Origin: Anastrepha obliqua
Lineage: Eukaryota; Arthropoda; Insecta; Diptera; Tephritidae
Direction: 5' to 3'
DNA length: 64,000 nt
NCBI RefSeq assembly: GCF_027943255.1
Contig: NC_072895.1
Location: 22,542,001-22,606,000, forward strand
This document shows positions 1-10,430 of the stretch, piece by piece (the stretch's first letter is position 1; every line of letters begins with the position of its first letter). Both the position numbers and the translations under genes were made by a program. A model generated the notes under the pieces. It had not been told where the DNA came from and ran no database searches. It saw nothing but the letters and a program-made list of their open reading frames with translations.

Positions 1-345
1 TTCTGTTCGGACTTGTCACAAAACACTTTACAGTTCTACAGCGTTGTAGACCGTACCATCGCTCTTTATGTAAATTGTACAAGTTATCACTGATCCATTC
101 CATGATTGCTGTACAACTGATTCCGATTATTGGCTCTGGTCCCTGTTGGTTAACCACTGATCCGCAGTTGGCAAATTCATTTGCCATTTCAATTCCTTGA
201 ACACCGCGCTGTTCTAGAATCCATATAAGTACAAGCATATCTCGTCTTGCAACATAGTTATGCTTCTTCTTATATTCTTAAACAATATTGAGGTTTGCTT
301 CACGTTCTACAGAGCCTGACCGTAACTAAAGACTTCAATCTGTTT
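1..345 (-). pseudogene. LINE RNase H domain remnant (runs off left edge)
   Basis: Read on the minus strand, about 345 to 1 gives a degenerate RNase H C-terminal half of a non-LTR retrotransposon polyprotein. Visible are a decayed form of the GHxGxxGNExAD block (GVQGIEMANEFA), then a linker containing GPEPIIGISCTAI, typical of the region after RNase H in I/LOA/R1-group LINEs. RNase H would remove RNA from RNA-DNA hybrids during reverse transcription. The GH of the motif is lost and an in-frame stop lies upstream, so it is dead. The zinc-knuckle tail expected next would lie outside the window. Family assignment within the RNase-H-bearing LINEs is uncertain. Confidence 0.6.
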
Positions 346-550
346 CACGCTTGATCTCCTCTCAATTATCAAACCTGCTACTTTCAGAATTGCAAAAATT
401 TCCGTTTGGAAAACAGTTGCCGTTCCTCCCAACGGGGAGGAATTATTACTATCGTCGGAAGTGTTTCGCGAGAATTAGTTACTTGAGTGGAGGACTAAAG
501 ACGATCTCGAGACGTGACTGTCTTCGCCTCAGTCGGAAATTCACTAGAGC

Positions 551-598
551 CAGATAAGCGTAGAAAAAGGCAGATAAGCGTAGAAAAAGGCAGATAAG
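551..598. repeat. short tandem repeat, 20-bp unit
   Basis: A 20-bp unit, CAGATAAGCGTAGAAAAAGG, occurs twice in full followed by a partial third copy. No coding role is visible. It lies just before the LINE RT remnant that starts near 630. Confidence 0.8.
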
Positions 599-629
599 GT
601 TCGTTATTGCAAGAAGCAAGAAAGAAAAA

Positions 630-1290
630 TAGGACTACCCTGTGAACTTGGGTACAATATTGTGATGCAGAAACTTGGAACCAGGATAGCTACACCGGAA
701 CTAAACTCAAACGCGATAAATTACATCTGAAAAAAACTAATAAACGTGACAAAATCGCTTCCACTATTCACCAGTGACGAGCTCCTGTCAGCTGCGAACA
801 AACTCAAAAATAACAAGACACCAGTATCGGATGTAGTATCCGCAGAAGTCCTCAAAGAGATCGAAAAATAGCGACCAGAAGTCTTAATAGACATGTACAA
901 TGCCTGCCTAAGAGATGGAATTTTCCCAGAAATCTTGAAGAAGCAGCAGCCCGGCCTAATAAGTAATGGAAAAGGCAAGCCGAATCTACCATTAGCATAT
1001 CGGCCATTATGTAGGCTCGACACAGCAGACAAGCTCGTTGAAAGAGGCTGAGCATGCCACGACTGGCCGTAGTTATACATAACGCCGGAGGACTATCAGC
1101 AAGACAGCGCGGCTTTAGACGTCGGAAGTTTACAATAGGGATCATAGAAACTGCTATAAACAGAGCAGGAGCAGCACAACAGGGTAGTATTCAATACAGA
1201 AGAAGGGAGGAAGAAGGAGGGCTTCCTTGCCATCTTATTGTCACAAGGATAAATTCTCGGTCCCGACTTGGGGAACATTAGTTATGATGA
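630..1290 (+). pseudogene. R1-type LINE reverse transcriptase, N-terminal part
   Basis: Plus-strand reading gives the linker before the RT domain (ELGYNIVMQKLGTRI), then the RT fingers: LKNNKTPVSD, AEVLKEIEK, NACLRDGIFPEILKKQQ and PLAYRPLCRLDTADKL. After a frame change the next block reads RLAVVIHNAGGLSARQRGF followed by a TIG segment at about 1054-1200. This is the conserved order of an R1-group RT up to the start of the palm. Stops (e.g. near 868) and at least one frameshift break it, and the catalytic YADD part is missing. The antisense open frames here are shadows. The family is recognised with good confidence; the exact clade is inferred. Confidence 0.75.
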
Positions 1291-1318
1291 GATATTCAAT
1301 ATAGAAATGCTCGGTAGT

Positions 1319-1490
1319 AGCTTTCTAATCGGATATCGGAATCGGACGCTATCACCGCAGTCTTCACAGCATGAAACCTTTAAGAAGCCCGTAGAAAACT
1401 TAAGCCCGTAGAAGCTTTCTAATCGGATACGCAGAAGCTATCAGTGTAGCCTTCACAGCATGAAACCTTGAAGGAGCCTGTAGAAAACTT
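1319..1490. repeat. imperfect direct duplication of ~80 bp
   Basis: Two copies (about 1319-1403 and 1413-1490) both begin AGCTTTCTAATCGGATA and share TTCACAGCATGAAACCTT and GTAGAAAACTT. The first copy has an internal extra segment. The TTCTAATCGGAT word occurs again at about 10436-10445 beside another LINE junction, so this may be part of a LINE untranslated region. Confidence 0.7.
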
Positions 1491-1821
1491 GACCAATCTG
1501 ACGACGAATATCAGGCTGGAGCAAAGCCAATGATTCAGCCTTGACATGTATACTTAGACGTTACCTGTGGCACACGTGAGCCATTCGCCACGTCCGTAAC
1601 GAGTAGCATACCACGATCGCGAAGAGATCGAGGTTTTTCACATAGTATGGAACATTGCTGTGCAACACTTTCTTTTGGAAAAGTTGGACAATAGTAATAC
1701 AAGATTCGCAAGAGCATCCATATGTTCAGATCGGTTTAAGAATTTATGTAGTTATATAGCCGTAGTTTGTTGTAAGTTGACAGACACCCTAGCAAGTAAA
1801 ATAAAGAAGGTTTTCTAATTT

Positions 1822-2055
1822 TCAGTCCAGCTCTTCACGCTTTTTCTTGTCAAGCGCATTCGAGCGCAGTTTAGCATCAAGGGTTATTCCAAGATATTTC
1901 GCCTCATTGGCGTATGAGACCATTGATGCTGTAGCCTCGATTAATACTTCAACTGCCAAGATAGCCATGCCATCTGCAAGGGTCACGGTAAAGTGTTGCT
2001 CATGGACCGGTACAACGTGCGCATAAAAGAGGTATACGAAGGGACCGAGGGTTGT
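1822..2055 (-). pseudogene. LINE RT palm/thumb fragment with altered catalytic motif
   Basis: On the minus strand the text LGPFVYLFYAHVVPVHEQHF is the B-to-C region of a Jockey-type RT. It is followed by TLADGMAILAV where the active form is FADDTAILAV, so a catalytic aspartate is changed. Further on comes EAKYLGITLDAKLRSN..KKKREEL, the standard thumb motif. The fragment directly abuts the 3' end of another LINE (about 2062-2105), so two elements are joined here. It is non-functional. Confidence 0.75.
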
Positions 2056-2061
2056 ACGAGT

Positions 2062-2570
2062 TAGGCTAAGGCCTTTATGCACTGCGACCAAATTGATTTA
2101 TTGTGCGCCCCTAATTACTTAATTATAATTATTTGGTATACCGAGGAATCGAACCAGCTCCTTAGGAGGGAACATTTGTAGGACTCCCTCCTCTAGAAGG
2201 TTCGAGCGCAGTATATTCTGTGTCTCGTGTGACCTTGCCACACGGTTGGTGATTACGTGTTCCACAGACTCCTCTTCATCACAGCAGAACCTGCATGATC
2301 TTGTACTAGATAGCCCTATTATATTAAAGTGTTTATTACGGCTAAAGTGACCTAACTGCTCCACAGAGTAATCTGAGGCCCTTTTTATCTAGGGTTAAAG
2401 CAGATTTGGCTCTATTGGCATTGAAGTTCAAAAACTTTTTGGAGTGATTAAGGCCGTTTGAACAGTTCCAGTGCTCCCTGATTTTAGTTTGGATCCATGT
2501 TTTGGTTTCCTGTTTTATATTATTTTTGTTAAAGCATAAAAGGCATACAAGTCTTGCTTCTCGTTTCTTT
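2062..2570 (-). pseudogene. LINE C-terminal linker, zinc knuckle and 3' end
   Basis: Minus-strand reading from about 2520 gives the RNase-H-to-tail linker (TKTWIQTKIREHWNCSNGLN). After a frameshift come GHFSRNKHFNIIGLSS and the C-terminal zinc knuckle CRFCCDEEESVEHVI, whose final cysteines are partly lost (CNC reads TNR). Downstream, 2062-2105 matches the 3' UTR of the element at 15.6-16.8 kb: both carry GCACTGCGACCA followed by an ATTGTG word. This supports the same or a closely related RNase-H-bearing LINE family. Confidence 0.75.
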
Positions 2571-2708
2571 CGTGTTCCTTATGCTTTGAGGAATGATTGA
2601 CTGTATTAAAGTATTTTAATTTTTACTTTCTCAAACCCAAGGGCCTTTTCTATATCGCGAACAATTGTGTGTAACTGTGGATTTCCCTTTTTGATATGCA
2701 AATTGCAG

Positions 2709-3110
2709 TTAATGGAGTGGGGTTATCGAGATAACCTCATCTCTTAGGTAGCAGTCCAGTAGATATTCGATGGTTTTCAACATGAAAGACGTAGGACTGA
2801 CTGGCCTATAGGATTTGGGAGATTCAGGAAGCTTATTGCCTCTCTTTAGTAAAAAGAATACCTTGACCTCCCACCAAATCTTAGGGACATAACCCTCTCT
2901 AAAAGATTTGACTTGAATATTTGTACCAGAATTTGTATTCTGCATCGACTTGTATCTCAGTGCCCTTGGAGAGCATGGCTGGAAAAATACCATCTAGTCC
3001 GGATAATTTGCAGGGTTTGAACGAGTTGATTGCACACTCTACCCTTTCGAAGTTGACTATTCTGTAGATAGTAGGATTTTTTGCCAACGAGTTCCTTTAT
3101 TCCACTTAGC
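2709..3110 (-). pseudogene. LINE RT fingers fragment (LOA/Jockey-like)
   Basis: Minus-strand frames give VNFERVECAINSFKPCK, GLDGIFPAMLSKG and, after a frameshift, FREGYVPKIWWEVKV, SPKSYRPVSPTSFMLKTIEY and YLRDEVISITPLH. This is the RT N-terminal region up to the SYRPISL block. The palm and thumb that should follow are absent. The next homologous sequence downstream (2570-2062) is already the post-RNase-H tail, so an internal deletion of over a kilobase relative to a full element is likely. Confidence 0.75.
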
Positions 3111-3119
3111 TTTCATGCA

Positions 3120-4620
3120 TAGATGAGCGCCAACTGGGCACTGTTCTGGCGTCCTCATTGCCTAAAATCTCGCTTTTATTAATTTTTTATCGAAAGCTGA
3201 CGAATGTCATGGATTCTTATAAAATTTTTTGTTTAAAAATGATGTACTTCAGCAACAAATTTTTTAAATAATATTTTTTAATAAATTATTATGTCATTAC
3301 GCATAGATTTTTGAGTCAGCGCAATCGGCCCTGAAACAATCATGGGAGTCACTTGGGAATTACAGCAATCCAACTTAAAATGAATGCCATTAAATCTAAT
3401 GCAGAAGCCATTATAAAAGCATATCCCCTAGTTTTTAATATTGGACAATTTTTCAAACAAGGGCACAGTCGGAAGGTGGCATGCTGTTAACAATGAAGCA
3501 ATGAAAGAAAATTGCATAGGTGGCCAGCAGGTGGATAGGCAAAGAGCGAATATTTATTCCCGCAATTTAGAATTTATTTACATGAACGGCTGTGTGTGAA
3601 TGCAGCATATGTAAGCCTCTAAAGAATGTCTGAACTGGTCAAAAAACCAATCTGGTTCGGAACTAGTGCGATTTCATCAATTGCGGACCACTTCCCATCT
3701 CACTCTGTAGTAGAAAAGTGAACGCGCACCTTGTTGAGGCGCTAAGGCTTTTGAGGCAATAACTTTTTGGCTCGGGCCGGGCAAGAGGACGATGTGTTTG
3801 TTACTGTTTTCAAATGCAAAAAATGTTAGTAATTTATTACTTTTTATTATTATTCATTTATTTTTATTTATTAATTTGTTTTTATTTATTAGTTTATTAA
3901 AATTCTAATCAAATACAGGCTAATAAATTGAATAAAGGTGTGAAGACCCCAGTAGCCAGTGTGCTAATTAAGTTAAGGTTATATTGTATATATCCCCTAT
4001 AAGTATTAATAATAAATTGAATAAATTGAAGAAAATTTTATTTATTTTCATTTCCATATTTTATTAATTTTCCAATAATTCCGATATGTAATGCAAATCG
4101 GTGGATGTATTTCTGATCGCCTATAAGTTAGCAAAATCGTATAACTTAGGGCCATAAAAGATTTATGTTTACCAACTTAAGTTTGTGGCTGAAACTAGTA
4201 ACCACCTCATCCGAAAATCAGGCGTTCAAAAACAAATCACTTTATTTAAGTGCATATTAAATAAAAGGGGTTTCCTTTTGTTATGAACAATTTTTTAAAA
4301 ATATTACTAGGAAATAAGTCAATAGTTTGGCTGCAATTTTGTCGGCATTTTCAATCACTTTCATCAATTTTTGTATATTTCGTAATATTATTTTTAAATA
4401 ATAATTAGAGAAATAAAAATATTACATTGACAAGTGGGATCGCAACCCTATTGAAGATTATTTTTTAATTAAACTAATATCAAACACTACTCATTTGATA
4501 CTTATATTAAGGCATCTTTTAAGTTTCTAAGTTTTTCAAAAAGTGGTAACCCTATACCTACACCCTCAGTGATAGTACCAATCGAGTCTTTTTAGGTTGA
4601 TTTCTTTGTTACCTACCATC
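3120..4620. other. AT-rich non-coding stretch, nothing recognised
   Basis: I see no supported gene. The stretch has runs of TTATT/TTTATTTA near 3830-3900 and 4000-4070. A short GGAACTAGTGCGA-like word near 3658 resembles one near 6938 (inverted), but no element boundary is visible. Confidence 0.5.
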
Positions 4621-4624
4621 TTTT

Positions 4625-5820
4625 ATACAGGTGGCGCAAAAGTAACCTAGCGATGTTTTTTGGCTGTAATTTAAAAAAAAAAATGAAAAACTTTGATTCT
4701 TCTTGTGGATTATTTTTATTTGGACTTTTAATTTTTTTTACATCAAGTCGTGAATATGATGTCATGTAAATGGCCGCCGCCACAGTTGATTGCCATTTGA
4801 GCCTTTCTTATGGCATTTTCCATCACTTTGGCCAAAACTTCCGGCGATAGGTCCTCATATTCTTGACGGATATTGTCTTTAAGAGCTGCAAGAGTCTGAG
4901 GCTTTTTGACATGAACCCCCGACTTCAAAAAGCCCAACAAAAAGAAGTCTGGAGCGGTCAAATCAGGCGATCTTGCTGGCCAGTGCAAATCGCCAAAACG
5001 GGAGACTAGGCGCCCGGGAAATGCATCCTTCAGCATATCGGTTGTGGCACGTACAGTGTGTGCCATTGCACCGTCCTGTTGGAACCACATGTTTTCCAAT
5101 CCCAATTCATCAAGTTGCGGCAAAAAGAACTCGTTGATCATTGCTCTGTAGCGCTCACCATTCACAGTAACCGTTTGGCCCGCGACGTCTTCGAAGAAAA
5201 AAGGTCCGATGATTCCTCCAGCGAAAACAGCACACCATACAGTGACTTTGAGCGGGTCTAATGGCTCTTCGTGGGTTACACGCGGATTTTCAGTGCCCCA
5301 GAAACGTAAATTTTGCTTATTTACGTACCCGCTAAGATGGAAATGGGCCTCATTACTCATGATTATTTTTGATGAAAAATCATCTTCCTCTTGGTGGTGA
5401 TTAAGGATGGCTTCAGCGTATGTTAGACGCGATTGGCGGTCAGCAGCTAACTGCTGATGCACCGTCTGGACTTTGTACGGAAACATCTTCAAATCTTGTA
5501 CCAAAATTCGCTGTAAAGACCGTCGACTGATACCCATTTGCGTGGCACGTCGTCTGTTCGATGTCGACGGCGCTTCCATGACATCCTCGGCTACAGCAGC
5601 AATATTCTCTGCAGAACGGCTACTCCGGGGTCTGCCACGCCTGGCAGCATCTCGTGTTGTGCCAGTCTCTTTGAGGCGAGCGGCTAAACGTCGCAGTGTT
5701 TCACCAGTAGACGGCGAGGAAATCTGCGACGAAATTCACGTTGTGCCAAAGTCACCGACCGATTATTGGCAAATAAATAGTCAGCAATATTCCGCGTTAT
5801 GGAGCAGTCTAGGGTAACAT
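4625..5820 (-). mobile_element. DD41D (rosa-like) mariner element
   Basis: A Tc1/mariner-superfamily DNA transposon holds one transposase gene on the minus strand. The left end shows ACAGGTGGCGCAAAAGTAACC, almost the same as the terminus of the MITE at 27.4 kb and of the tandem array at 38.2-39.1 kb. I could not find a matching inverted terminus near 5.8-5.9 kb, so the right end is probably lost or diverged. Outside the transposase the element has only short untranslated flanks. Confidence 0.75.
4743..5765 (-). pseudogene. DD41D mariner transposase, inactivated
   Basis: Minus strand. The longest open part is 278 codons (5579-4743). Upstream to about 5815 the N-terminal HTH region continues in shifted frames: DYLFANNRSVTLAQREF, then TGETLRRLAARLKE and AENIAAVAEDV. 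A frameshift therefore lies near 5715, and a stop near the expected start. The second HTH reads GISRRSLQRILVQDL. In the catalytic core the first acidic residue is replaced (SNEAHFHL where SDEAHFHL is usual). The second is in WFQQDGAMAHT and the third in DLTAPDFFL. I count 41 residues between these last two, which fits the DD41D group described from tephritids. Loss of the first aspartate alone should abolish catalysis. Confidence 0.88.
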
Positions 5821-5879
5821 TGTTTATTAACGTGTATTTCGCATGTGTTTACTGCACAAATGTCAAAACAGAACTGACA

Positions 5880-7470
5880 TTAGGGGCCAAGAAAAATTAA
5901 TAGTAAATTTAAATAATTAATAATTTAAGAAAAAAACACTTAAAAAAAATATATAAGAAAAAAAGCAAAATTAAGTAAAAGATATGAAAAAAATGTAAAA
6001 GAAAATGTAAGAAAGAGAAATAGTAAAAAATAAAAGAAAAATATAAGAAAATACATAAAAATTCAAATAAAAATGAAATATGAATACGAAAGAATATAAT
6101 TGGAAAATACAAGAAAAAATGAAAAATAAGAAAAGAATAAACGAAAAACGTATACAAAAATTAGCTTTATTTTTTCTAACATTTTTATTTTCCTAATAAC
6201 TAGAAAAAAATACATTAAAAAGTTAAGTGACAATCTTATTCAATATTTCAGAATTAAAATTGCATGGACTGTGTTTCATTTAATACCCATTTTATGATAT
6301 TTTTAAGATTTTAAATAATTAATAATTAAAAAAAAAGTGGTAACCTTATGTGAATATCTATCAAATAAATAAAACTTTTACTTCGAAAGATAGATAAGAA
6401 ACATTTGCAAAAATACTTCTTAATTAAAGCTATCAAAAATATGATTGATTAATTATCAATAAATTTATAATTTATTTCATTAATTTATATTTTATTAATT
6501 CTTATTAATTTATATATTATACATTTTTTTTTTAAACTCAGTGAAGCTCGCAATTTATACGAATAATCTCGGGGGTAATTCCTATTAAAATAAAGCTTTT
6601 TTGAAAACTTTCATTTGGTATCCACATTTGTGTGTATTTTTTACTTCTAAGATAACAGACTTTGCATGGAAAATTATGTGGCAACTCTGTTACAAAATAA
6701 TTCGGAATTAAAGCTGTTGAAAATACATATAACTTAATACTCACTTTGGGATGTTTTAGTTAATTTTCCAAAAATCTCAAAAAAATTGACAGTATTATAG
6801 GAATAATTTCAGGTAGAATAAAATTAGAAAGCAAAATATTACATAAATACAATATTTTAACCACATCGCCTGTCAATTAGCACACAAAAAATGCATTTCA
6901 CTAGATCCCAACTGTCTACTTCCGTACTAGTTCCGAACTAGCACTAACTGACACTACCTAGGCCATCTCCGCATATATTCACTAGTTGCTTAAATGCCAC
7001 AGAGAATGAATGCCAACTAGTCACACACCCCACCTCAGTACTGGTGCATTTTACTGCCGAGAAAGTGTTTAAATATGCAAATGTAAGCGATCGACTGTCA
7101 TTTCATCCTATTAAAGACAACACTGCTGCCAATGTCTATAATGGGAAAATGACCAAAAGTGACGTATACGCATTGTAGTCCCAATGCAGCTGACTATCGT
7201 ACGCAGCCGACTATTAATCCGTACAGCTCCACGCTGCCACTCACAGCTCTGTAGGAAGGTATTTGCATTTTTAATGCTAACAAATCGACTTGCTACTACA
7301 AAGCTAATATACCATGCAAATATCAATTTCCGAATGGACAAACACAATTCAGCAATGGTGTCGGAAAATGAGGGTAGAGCTCCTGCTAGATATGTTTGTG
7401 TATAAAATTTGAGCGACGGAAAGAGGTCCCAGGCGCACTTGCAGGCCATTGGTTGCAGATAATAGCGATT
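5880..7470. other. AT-rich intergenic DNA
   Basis: 5900-6170 is A-rich low-complexity DNA. Its minus-strand open frame is made of Phe/Leu/Ile/Tyr and is not credible. 6180-6900 is AT-rich and unremarkable. 6900-7470 has more balanced composition, with overlapping open frames on both strands up to 112 codons that show no recognisable motif. Confidence 0.5.
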
Positions 7471-7873
7471 TATAAAGATTGACTAATTTATTTTAAATGC
7501 AGTGCAATTTTATTATTATTTTGCAATATTTACGAATGCCCACCAATGAAGGGCACACAAAGGCGCAAGGTCCTCAGGGCGCTGATACCCGTTGATTGTC
7601 AATTACTTGAGACCTGTTGCGTAGAATTTAATGAAAATTAATTAGGAATTCATATGAACTCGTTCTATACTTAGAAGCTTTCCTTTCAGCCAGATATGTA
7701 GATTTCCACGTGCACTGAAGTAAGAACAGGCTGCGTGTAGCTACTGTCAAATCCATACTAAACAATCTTAAGAAAATATTAAACAAAAATGTTAGTGTAA
7801 AATTTAGTGCCTTATGAGGGAGTATTACTCTCTTTGAAAACGGAGATATTACAAGAAACCTAATGGGTGAGAC

Positions 7874-8270
7874 GTGGAATCATTTGTACTCATCGTATGC
7901 ACACTAAAGGTTCCGAGTATGAATAAATTAGAGGCGTTTGAGTTGTGGTGCTATCGGCGGATGATGAAAATATCGTGGACAGGCAAAGTTAGTAACAGAG
8001 AAGTTTCAACGAAACTTAGAAGGGATAGAGATAAAGCGCCGCAAAACCGCATACTTTGGCCATGTTATAAGGGGTCCTAATTGTGAGTAGTTGCAACTGA
8101 TTGTGGAAGGTAAAATCGAAGGCAAACGAGGAACTGGAAGGAAGCAAATGTTTTGGCTACGCAACATTAGAGAGTGGACAGTATTAAGGATTATTGGGCA
8201 GTTGGTTGAAGCAAGATTAAGCAGGCACAATTACCGTAATATTAAATCTAATATTTTGTAGCAGTTTTGT
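7874..8270 (+). pseudogene. non-LTR LINE polyprotein C-terminal domain
   Basis: Plus-strand reading gives MNKLEAFELWCYRRMMKISW and VSNREV, then LRRDR, the C-terminal segment found after the RT in RTE/BovB-like elements. After a frameshift near 8035 it continues as RRKTAYFGHVIRGP, CELLQLIVEGKIEGKRG and FWLRNIREWTVL to a stop near 8262. The AT-rich tail and AAGAAGAAG near 8380-8388 could be the 3' end. The RT catalytic part is absent (5'-truncated copy). Confidence 0.75.
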
Positions 8271-8399
8271 AGTTTTTGTAGAAGAGAAGGAAGAATTTTT
8301 TTCGTATTTATTTGTATTAAAATAAATAAACAATTTATTACTCTGATCGCTTACATTCTGTATTAAGAATTTGCAAATAAAGAAGAAGTAAATTTCTAA

Positions 8400-8902
8400 T
8401 CACCATCCATCTTCAAGACCTCGACTTCGTCGATGACATCTGTCTCCTCTGTCACAAACTCTCTGGCATGCCAGCGAAGGTTGACAGACTAGTCGCGCTA
8501 GCTCGCACTGTCGGACTGGAGGTCAACATGGGCAAGACCAAGGCTATGAGAGTTAACCACATTAACGGAAGGCAGGTATTGGTTGACGGATGCCCGATGG
8601 AATTTGTCGGAGGCTTCTGCTACCTTGGCTGCATCATCACGGCAGATGGTGGAGTAGATGAAGATGTCAGGATAAACAAAGCAAGGGCGGCATTCGGGCG
8701 AATGCATACAGTATGGGGAGTTCGCAAATCTCCAAGCGCACTAAACTACGAATATAAGGCGTATTGTTCTTCGGAAGCGAAGCATGGCTGGTCTCTAACA
8801 CGATCACACAGAGGCTATAATACCCCAGTAGAAAAAAGAAGGAGTGAAAGGCGATTACAGAAGCTCTTCTTTGGAATCGGGAGGGCCTTACCATCTCCAT
8901 GA
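8400..8902 (+). pseudogene. non-LTR LINE RT palm/thumb fragment
   Basis: Plus-strand reading gives LQDLDFVDDICLL, which holds an FVDD version of the RT catalytic box. After a frameshift comes ARTVGLEVNMGKTKAMRVNH, then FCYLGCIITADGGVDEDV and INKARAAFGRM. These are the palm-to-thumb motifs of a non-LTR RT different from the RTE copies elsewhere in the window. The coding similarity fades after about 8760, although a frame stays open to 8902. The C-terminal module of this kind of element is probably what is seen at 10012-10430. Confidence 0.75.
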
Positions 8903-8909
8903 TTTCCTT

Positions 8910-9265
8910 AATTATTTTTTATATGAAATGAGCCAAAACGCAAGGCATTGCATTTTCGCTTGCGACGGAACATCTTATAGAAGGTGTTATTGTTAAGTCA
9001 TTATGCCACCGCTTGTACGAGAATGCTTTTGAGAAGGAGCTGTCTTCAAGCGCTTCACAAACGCCTGGCAGTATGCCCTTCTTGCTCGCTTACTTTGTAA
9101 GGGCTGCAGGAAGCCGTCTTTGTCATGTGATGTTATCTTACTTCCAAACAGGAACGATAATTTCAAAAAATTATTTTAATTTTAATAATTATAAGTATTT
9201 TAATAGATGATTTATTTATTTATTTATTTTTTATAAATATGAATTTTAAACAAAAAAGATAAATA
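8910..9265. other. unassigned stretch
   Basis: No supported gene. Composition is balanced to about 9150 and then becomes AT-rich with TTTATTTATT repeats at 9207-9232. Confidence 0.4.
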
Positions 9266-9272
9266 AATGTAA

Positions 9273-9718
9273 TTAAATTATTATATATGAACTTAATGAT
9301 AATAACCGAGTGGATAACATTTTCTTTCTGTCGGTGGTGATTGAAACATCTATTTTCCCATTAAATAGAATGTGCAACATCTTTTTCATAACGCCTAAGT
9401 CCAACAAGTGCATGGGCTCGAACGGAAATTGTGTGATCAGTTTTATGCCAATTGTTTGTAGACTGCTTTGATTATTTTTAAACATCTCTTTGTGAAAATC
9501 AGGTTGTTTTCTTTCATTAAAGTCATTGTCGGTTCTTAATAGCGATGATTTAGTTTTGAAAGTTGTACAATAACATTTTTAATTTTTTTCCCTCTCTGGT
9601 AACATTTAACGCAGCCTGCTAAAGCGTTATGACCCATAGTATCACACATGAAGGAACGTGCTGGTGTATCACATATAAAAGTTCTGATTTCGAATTTAAA
9701 TTCCCGGCTATTCAGCAC
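9273..9718 (-). pseudogene. Tnp2-like (CACTA-type) transposase remnant
   Basis: Two minus-strand frames joined by a frameshift. 9718-9536 reads FEIRTFICDTPARSF, MGHNALAGCVKCYQRGKK. 9485-9273 reads KLITQFPFEPMHLLDLGVMKKMLH. The motif order (CD.PAR.F, GHN...GC.KC, then the FP.D.MHL..LGVMKK block) is typical of the insect tnp2-like transposase family that I associate with CACTA/EnSpm-type elements. The segment between them is missing or scrambled and no terminal repeats are visible. The assignment rests on motif memory. Confidence 0.6.
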
Positions 9719-10011
9719 AAGGCCATTTAATTAATTTAATTTACACTCACTCTTTTTATTATAAATTTTACTTAAGTTATTTCTAACTTTCCGAAGCACG
9801 TATTTTCGTCACAAAAATACACTTTTAATAAATTTACAGAAATGAACGCGTCACTTTTTTTTGTTTGTACCGCCTACTGTAAATTTCGACAATTGTGTAT
9901 AGGTACAAACGTTAGCTCGACAGTTTATTTTGTAACACCTTGCCTACTCACTTCTCGAGAAGGAGCACTGGAAGTGCTCTGTGAGCAGTGCTGTTGACAT
10001 AAGCATTTCAC

Positions 10012-10430
10012 TTGCTTAGAAGCTGTTCTGTAGTAGCTTATGAAGGCAAGATATTGCACCATTTCCTTCTGGGACTTTATCAACAAATGCCTCAAACCAT
10101 CTGCAGAGTATTCTGGCCAAACATCATCAATAACGACGCGCTGTGGAGATTAATGAACGAAGAACCCATCCTTAGGCAAATCAAATGCAGAAAGTGGCGA
10201 TGGATAGGTCAAACATTAAGAAAACCATCAGATAGCATCACGAAAATGGCACTGGACTGGAACCCACAAGGGAGGACTAGTCGTGGTCAACTAAAAAACA
10301 TTTGGAGAAAGTCGATGTTGCGCGAACTAGCAGATGCCAATAGGGACGGTGCAAAAACTACTGGACAACCGTGGACAATGGAAGAGACTTGTCGAGGCCC
10401 TATGCTCCTGAGAGTAGTAAATAAGAAAAA
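10012..10430 (+). pseudogene. non-LTR LINE C-terminal domain
   Basis: Plus-strand frame without stops: RVFWPNIINNDALWRLMNEE, then KWRWIGQTLRKPSDSITKMA, LDWNPQGRTSRGQLKNIWR and SMLRELADAN. This is the well-known C-terminal module after the RT of an insect endonuclease/RT LINE, normally ending with RW..L..AL. The RT itself is missing. It ends against the 3' side of the minus-strand RTE copy that starts near 10430, so two elements of opposite orientation meet here. Confidence 0.8.

Noticed and set aside
721..1145. Minus-strand open frames opposite the R1-type RT
   Set aside because: Shadow frames. The plus strand carries the recognised RT motifs.
5058..5817. Plus-strand open frames over the mariner
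   Set aside because: Shadows of the minus-strand transposase.
5909..6157. 82-codon minus-strand frame rich in Phe/Leu/Ile/Tyr
   Set aside because: Low-complexity A-rich DNA; looks like a membrane protein only because of base composition.
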